Of a stretch of 25,885 bases of DNA, positions 23,382-25,885 are shown piece by piece (the stretch's first letter is position 1; every line of letters starts with the position of its first letter). A program made the position numbers and the translations under genes. Where the stretch lies: the NCBI GenBank assembly GCA_902496125.1, contig CABUZU010000013.1:1-25885 (forward strand), written 5' to 3'. The notes under the pieces are model-generated. The model had not been told where the DNA came from. It made no database searches and saw only the letters and a list, made by a program, of their open reading frames with translations. The stretch is from an uncultured Lachnospiraceae bacterium (lineage in GTDB: Bacteria > Bacillota > Clostridia > Lachnospirales > Lachnospiraceae).

Positions 23382-23451
23382 TTTCTAAAGTAATTATAGT
23401 TGCAAAATTTGTTAATTACTGGTATGATTAATCCATACATTACTTTAGAAA
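23382..23451. repeat. Perfect 13-bp inverted repeats flanking the glgA promoter
   Basis: TTTCTAAAGTAAT (23382-23394) and ATTACTTTAGAAA (23439-23451) are exact reverse complements separated by 44 bp. The left copy is upstream of the -35 and the right copy starts a few bases after the expected transcription start. A further copy of the core, TAATTACT at 23413-23420, can also pair with AGTAATTA at 23389-23396, and GTATG/CATAC (23422-23426, 23434-23438) forms a small inner hairpin. Confidence 0.85.
23400..23428 (+). promoter_or_regulatory. Promoter of glgA
   Basis: TTGCAA (23400-23405), 17-bp spacer, TATGAT (23423-23428) with TG at 23420-23421. Transcription would start near 23435. Confidence 0.75.
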
Positions 23452-23468
23452 GGTGCGAGAAATTAACA

Positions 23469-24914
23469 ATGAAGAGTATTTTATTTGTTACATCAGAAGC
23501 AGTTCCATTTATTAAAACAGGAGGATTAGCAGACGTTGCTGGTTCTTTACCGAAGTATTTTAACAAGCAGTTTTATGACGTGCGTGTAATCCTCCCCAAG
23601 TATTCATGCATGAAGCCTGAATTTAAAGACCGCTTAGAATATTTAAATCATTTCTACATGAATTATAATGGTCGTGACCGTTATGTAGGGATTCTTCATA
23701 CCATTTATGAAGGCGTAACCTATTATTTTATTGACAATGAGGAATATTTCACAGGAGATAAACCTTATGGCGATTGGTTTAGAGATTTGGAGAAATTCTG
23801 CTTCTTCTGTCGTGCAGCACTTTCTGCACTTCCAGTTATTGGATTTAAACCTCAGATTGTACACTGTCACGATTGGCAGAGCGGTTTAGTTCCAGTGTTA
23901 TTAAAGGATAGTTTTAGAGGTGGAGAATTTTTCTGGGACATGAAGAGTGTCATCACCATTCACAATCTAAAATTCCAAGGTGTATGGAGTCTACCAGTTA
24001 TCAAACAGTTTACTGGATTATCTGATTATTATTTTACACCAGATAAGATGGAAGCTTATGGAGATGGTAATTTATTAAAAGGTGGAATCGTTTACGCAGA
24101 TAAAATCACTACCGTTAGTGAATCCTATGCACAAGAAATTAAGACACCATTCTATGGTGAGAAGATGGATGGATTAATTCGTGCAAGAGAAAATGATTTA
24201 GTAGGTATTGTAAATGGTATTGACTATACCGATTTTAATCCAGAGACAGACCCACATATTGCTAAAAATTACAATGCAGAAAACTTCCGTACTAATAAGA
24301 AGAAAAACAAAGTAGCTCTTCAAAAAGAATTAGGACTCGAAGTAAATGATAAACGCTTTATGATTGGTATTGTTTCTCGTTTGACAGACCAGAAAGGTTT
24401 TGATTTAATTGCTTGTGTAATGGAACAGCTTTGCTGGGGAGAAACTCAGATGGTAATATTAGGAACAGGTGATCCTAAATATGAAAGCATGTTCCGTTAT
24501 TATGCAGATAAATACCGTGGTAAAGTTTCTGCTAATATTTATTATTCCGAAGAGTTATCACATAAAATCTATGCAGCAGCAGATGCGTTCTTAATGCCAT
24601 CACTATTTGAGCCTTGTGGACTGAGCCAGTTAATGAGTCTTCGTTATGGAACGGTTCCAATTGTTCGTGAAACCGGTGGACTTAAGGATACGGTATGGCC
24701 ATATAATGAATATGAAAATACAGGAACAGGCTTCTCTTTTGCGAATTATAACGCACACGAGATGCTCCATGTTGTAGATTATGCAAAACATATTTATTTT
24801 GACAAGAGAAGAGATTGGAATACCATTGCTGAACGTGCAATGAGAGTGGATTATTCTTGGGCAAATTCAGCAAGAAAGTATGAACAGTTATATGATTCCA
24901 TGTTAGGATATTAA
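23469..24914 (+). CDS. glgA: Glycogen synthase (ADP-glucose type)
   Basis: GlgA (GT5 family) extends alpha-1,4-glucan chains from ADP-glucose to make glycogen. The 481-residue protein has the ADP-glucose-binding KTGGLADVAGSLPK (16-29) at the N-terminus, HCHDWQSGLVP, IVNGIDYTDFNPETD, the SRLTDQKGFDL phosphate-contact region and the C-terminal acidic FEPCGLSQLMSLRYG. Length is standard. ATG 23469 is chosen from the conserved N-terminus (MKSILFVTSEAVPFIK); the Shine-Dalgarno is weak or distant (AAGGTG at 23450-23455, 13 nt away), which may limit translation. It has its own promoter and terminator and stands alone: no glgC, glgD, glgB or glgP is in the window. Confidence 0.96.
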   Translation: MKSILFVTSEAVPFIKTGGLADVAGSLPKYFNKQFYDVRVILPKYSCMKPEFKDRLEYLNHFYMNYNGRDRYVGILHTIYEGVTYYFIDNEEYFTGDKPYGDWFRDLEKFCFFCRAALSALPVIGFKPQIVHCHDWQSGLVPVLLKDSFRGGEFFWDMKSVITIHNLKFQGVWSLPVIKQFTGLSDYYFTPDKMEAYGDGNLLKGGIVYADKITTVSESYAQEIKTPFYGEKMDGLIRARENDLVGIVNGIDYTDFNPETDPHIAKNYNAENFRTNKKKNKVALQKELGLEVNDKRFMIGIVSRLTDQKGFDLIACVMEQLCWGETQMVILGTGDPKYESMFRYYADKYRGKVSANIYYSEELSHKIYAAADAFLMPSLFEPCGLSQLMSLRYGTVPIVRETGGLKDTVWPYNEYENTGTGFSFANYNAHEMLHVVDYAKHIYFDKRRDWNTIAERAMRVDYSWANSARKYEQLYDSMLGY

Positions 24915-24927
24915 AATATTAAATAGT

Positions 24928-24963
24928 AAAGAACTGGTGCAATTTTATACCAGTTCTTTTTTT
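24928..24963 (+). terminator. Terminator of glgA
   Basis: An 11-bp stem AAAGAACTGGT (24928-24938) with ACCAGTTCTTT (24949-24959), 10-nt loop, followed by T residues to 24963. Confidence 0.92.
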
Positions 24964-25085
24964 ATGACAAAAAAATACTATTAAAAATTTTTGAAAATAT
25001 ATAGATATTTTTATAAAAATAGGTTAAAATTGTCCTATATAGTTAAGTTGCACATATATATTTTTACTATGAGGGGGTAAGGTAT
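24964..25085. other. AT-rich upstream region of the PocR-type regulator gene
   Basis: This stretch is A/T-dominated. TTGAAA (24991-24996) with TATAAA (25012-25017, only 15 bp apart) and TTGTCC (25030-25035) with TATATA (25055-25060, 19 bp apart) are weak promoter candidates. The palindromes AAAATAT-ATAG-ATATTTT (24994-25011) and CTATATAG (25035-25042) may be operators or chance. GAGGGGG (25071-25077) is the ribosome binding site of the next gene. Confidence 0.4.
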
Positions 25086-25885
25086 ATGGAACAAGAACAA
25101 ATGGAGTCTAGTCGAAAGAAGTTATTAAACTTTGTCGAGGTTAGTACGCTAAAAGAAATACTAGATGCATTTACAACGACAACTGGACTTACAGCGAATA
25201 TTGCAGATGTGGATGGACGCTCTATTTTCTCAAGAAAGGATAATGCAAAATGTTGTGAATTTTGTAAAATTATTTATAGTTTTGAAAATGGACTGACACG
25301 TTGTCAAGAAGCTTATAAAAGAGCGGGTAGGCAGGCCGCTCTTTTTGGAGAGCCGTATATCTTTCGTTGTCCATCAGGACTTATTGAATGGGCAGCTCCG
25401 ATTATTGTAAATGGAGAACATTTAGGAACCATTATTTGTGGGCAGGTTTTGATGTGGGAACCAGAGGAATTTTTCTGGATTGAACTTAGGGAAATGAATA
25501 AGAGCTTGACATCCGATTTTAAAGAGCTTTTTCAAGCAGTTAAGAAGCTGCCAGTTGTTTCTGGAGAAAAAGTGCAAGCAGCTTCTTATATGTTATATGT
25601 AGTGGCAAACTATATTATGAAATCAGGATGGGAGAGCTTTAAACATTCACAAGAACTTGCACATCAACAGGCATTATTATCAGAAGAAATTAGTAACCGC
25701 AAACAATTACAGGCACAGTTAGAAGAAAATCCATTTATCTATTCATTATCAAAGGAAAAGGAGTTTATCTCTAATTTAAAAAATGGAAAAATGGATGAAG
25801 CAAAGAAACAATACCAAGGGATAATAGCTGATATTATTGTAGGCAGTAAAAGCGATATTGAAATTATTCAAACAAGGGTCATTGA
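25086..25885 (+). CDS. PocR-domain ligand-sensing regulator (probable AraC type), 3' end outside window
   Basis: The frame runs from ATG 25086 to the window edge without a stop, giving about 266 residues of a longer protein. GAGGGGG precedes the start. Residues about 15-180 resemble the PocR sensory domain: an N-terminal helix (LLNFVEVSTLKEILDAFTTT), the cysteine-rich segment CCEFCKII with TRCQEAYKRAGRQAA, then FRCPSGLIEWAAPIIVNGEHLGTIICGQVL. A helical stretch (residues about 190-220) and the segment beginning FISNLKNGKMDEAKKQY look like the linker before an AraC-type helix-turn-helix, which would lie beyond the edge. PocR domains are thought to bind small carbon compounds such as propanediol derivatives. 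The ligand and regulon here cannot be read from the window. Confidence 0.82.
   Translation, partial: MEQEQMESSRKKLLNFVEVSTLKEILDAFTTTTGLTANIADVDGRSIFSRKDNAKCCEFCKIIYSFENGLTRCQEAYKRAGRQAALFGEPYIFRCPSGLIEWAAPIIVNGEHLGTIICGQVLMWEPEEFFWIELREMNKSLTSDFKELFQAVKKLPVVSGEKVQAASYMLYVVANYIMKSGWESFKHSQELAHQQALLSEEISNRKQLQAQLEENPFIYSLSKEKEFISNLKNGKMDEAKKQYQGIIADIIVGSKSDIEIIQTRVI

Noticed and set aside
24994..25011. AAAATAT/ATATTTT palindrome upstream of the PocR gene as an operator
   Set aside because: The surrounding DNA is almost pure A/T, so a 7-bp match is expected by chance.

Overview
The window is AT-rich DNA from a Gram-positive, clostridial-type anaerobe, most likely Lachnospiraceae or a close relative. 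This rests on AGGAGG-type ribosome binding sites, frequent extended -10 (TGnTATAAT) promoters, a DUF4364 winged-helix gene beside engB, a YtvI-type membrane protein, the LL-diaminopimelate aminotransferase (DapL) lysine route, a glnA/ANTAR gene pair and a PocR-domain regulator. Nearly all DNA is coding, mostly on the + strand. I see no tRNA, rRNA, CRISPR array, insertion sequence or prophage.

Layout. (1) 1-492: C-terminal part of a polysaccharide flippase-like membrane protein, closed by a terminator. (2) 721-6472: two large secreted proteins. The first has a prenyltransferase/terpenoid-cyclase-like helical toroid and the second a DUF4430 (transcobalamin C-terminal-like) domain. Both end in Lys/Tyr-rich fibronectin type III (FN3) modules, and an 18-bp hairpin lies between them. 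(3) 6502-7623 on the minus strand: DUF4364 regulator and GTPase EngB, ending at a bidirectional terminator. (4) 7798-12547: rho, rpmE, prmC, prfA and an LCP wall-attachment enzyme, i.e. transcription and translation termination plus envelope. PrmC methylates the GGQ glutamine of its neighbour PrfA. (5) 12608-20346: glmM, then a tightly packed run hisC, ytvI-like, glnA, ANTAR regulator, dapF, dapL, ended by a strong terminator. This links wall precursor synthesis, nitrogen assimilation and LL-DAP/meso-DAP chemistry. (6) 20416-23373: a short KdpD-like kinase, KdpE-like regulator and CPA2 cation/proton antiporter. (7) 23469-24963: glgA with its own promoter and terminator. (8) 25086 to the end: a PocR-domain regulator cut by the window edge.

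The most interesting signals are regulatory. The hisC operon has a short leader that begins at a hairpin with an AAAGGC hexaloop, and the hairpin's right arm can instead pair with the hisC Shine-Dalgarno; the operon also encodes an ANTAR RNA-binding protein with a degenerate receiver. The glgA promoter lies between perfect 13-bp inverted repeats. The KdpDE promoter carries an 11-bp-period direct repeat typical of OmpR-family sites. The toroid and DUF4430 gene pair looks like a transcobalamin/intrinsic-factor architecture split over two secreted proteins. All of these are hypotheses from reading the sequence; no database search was run.
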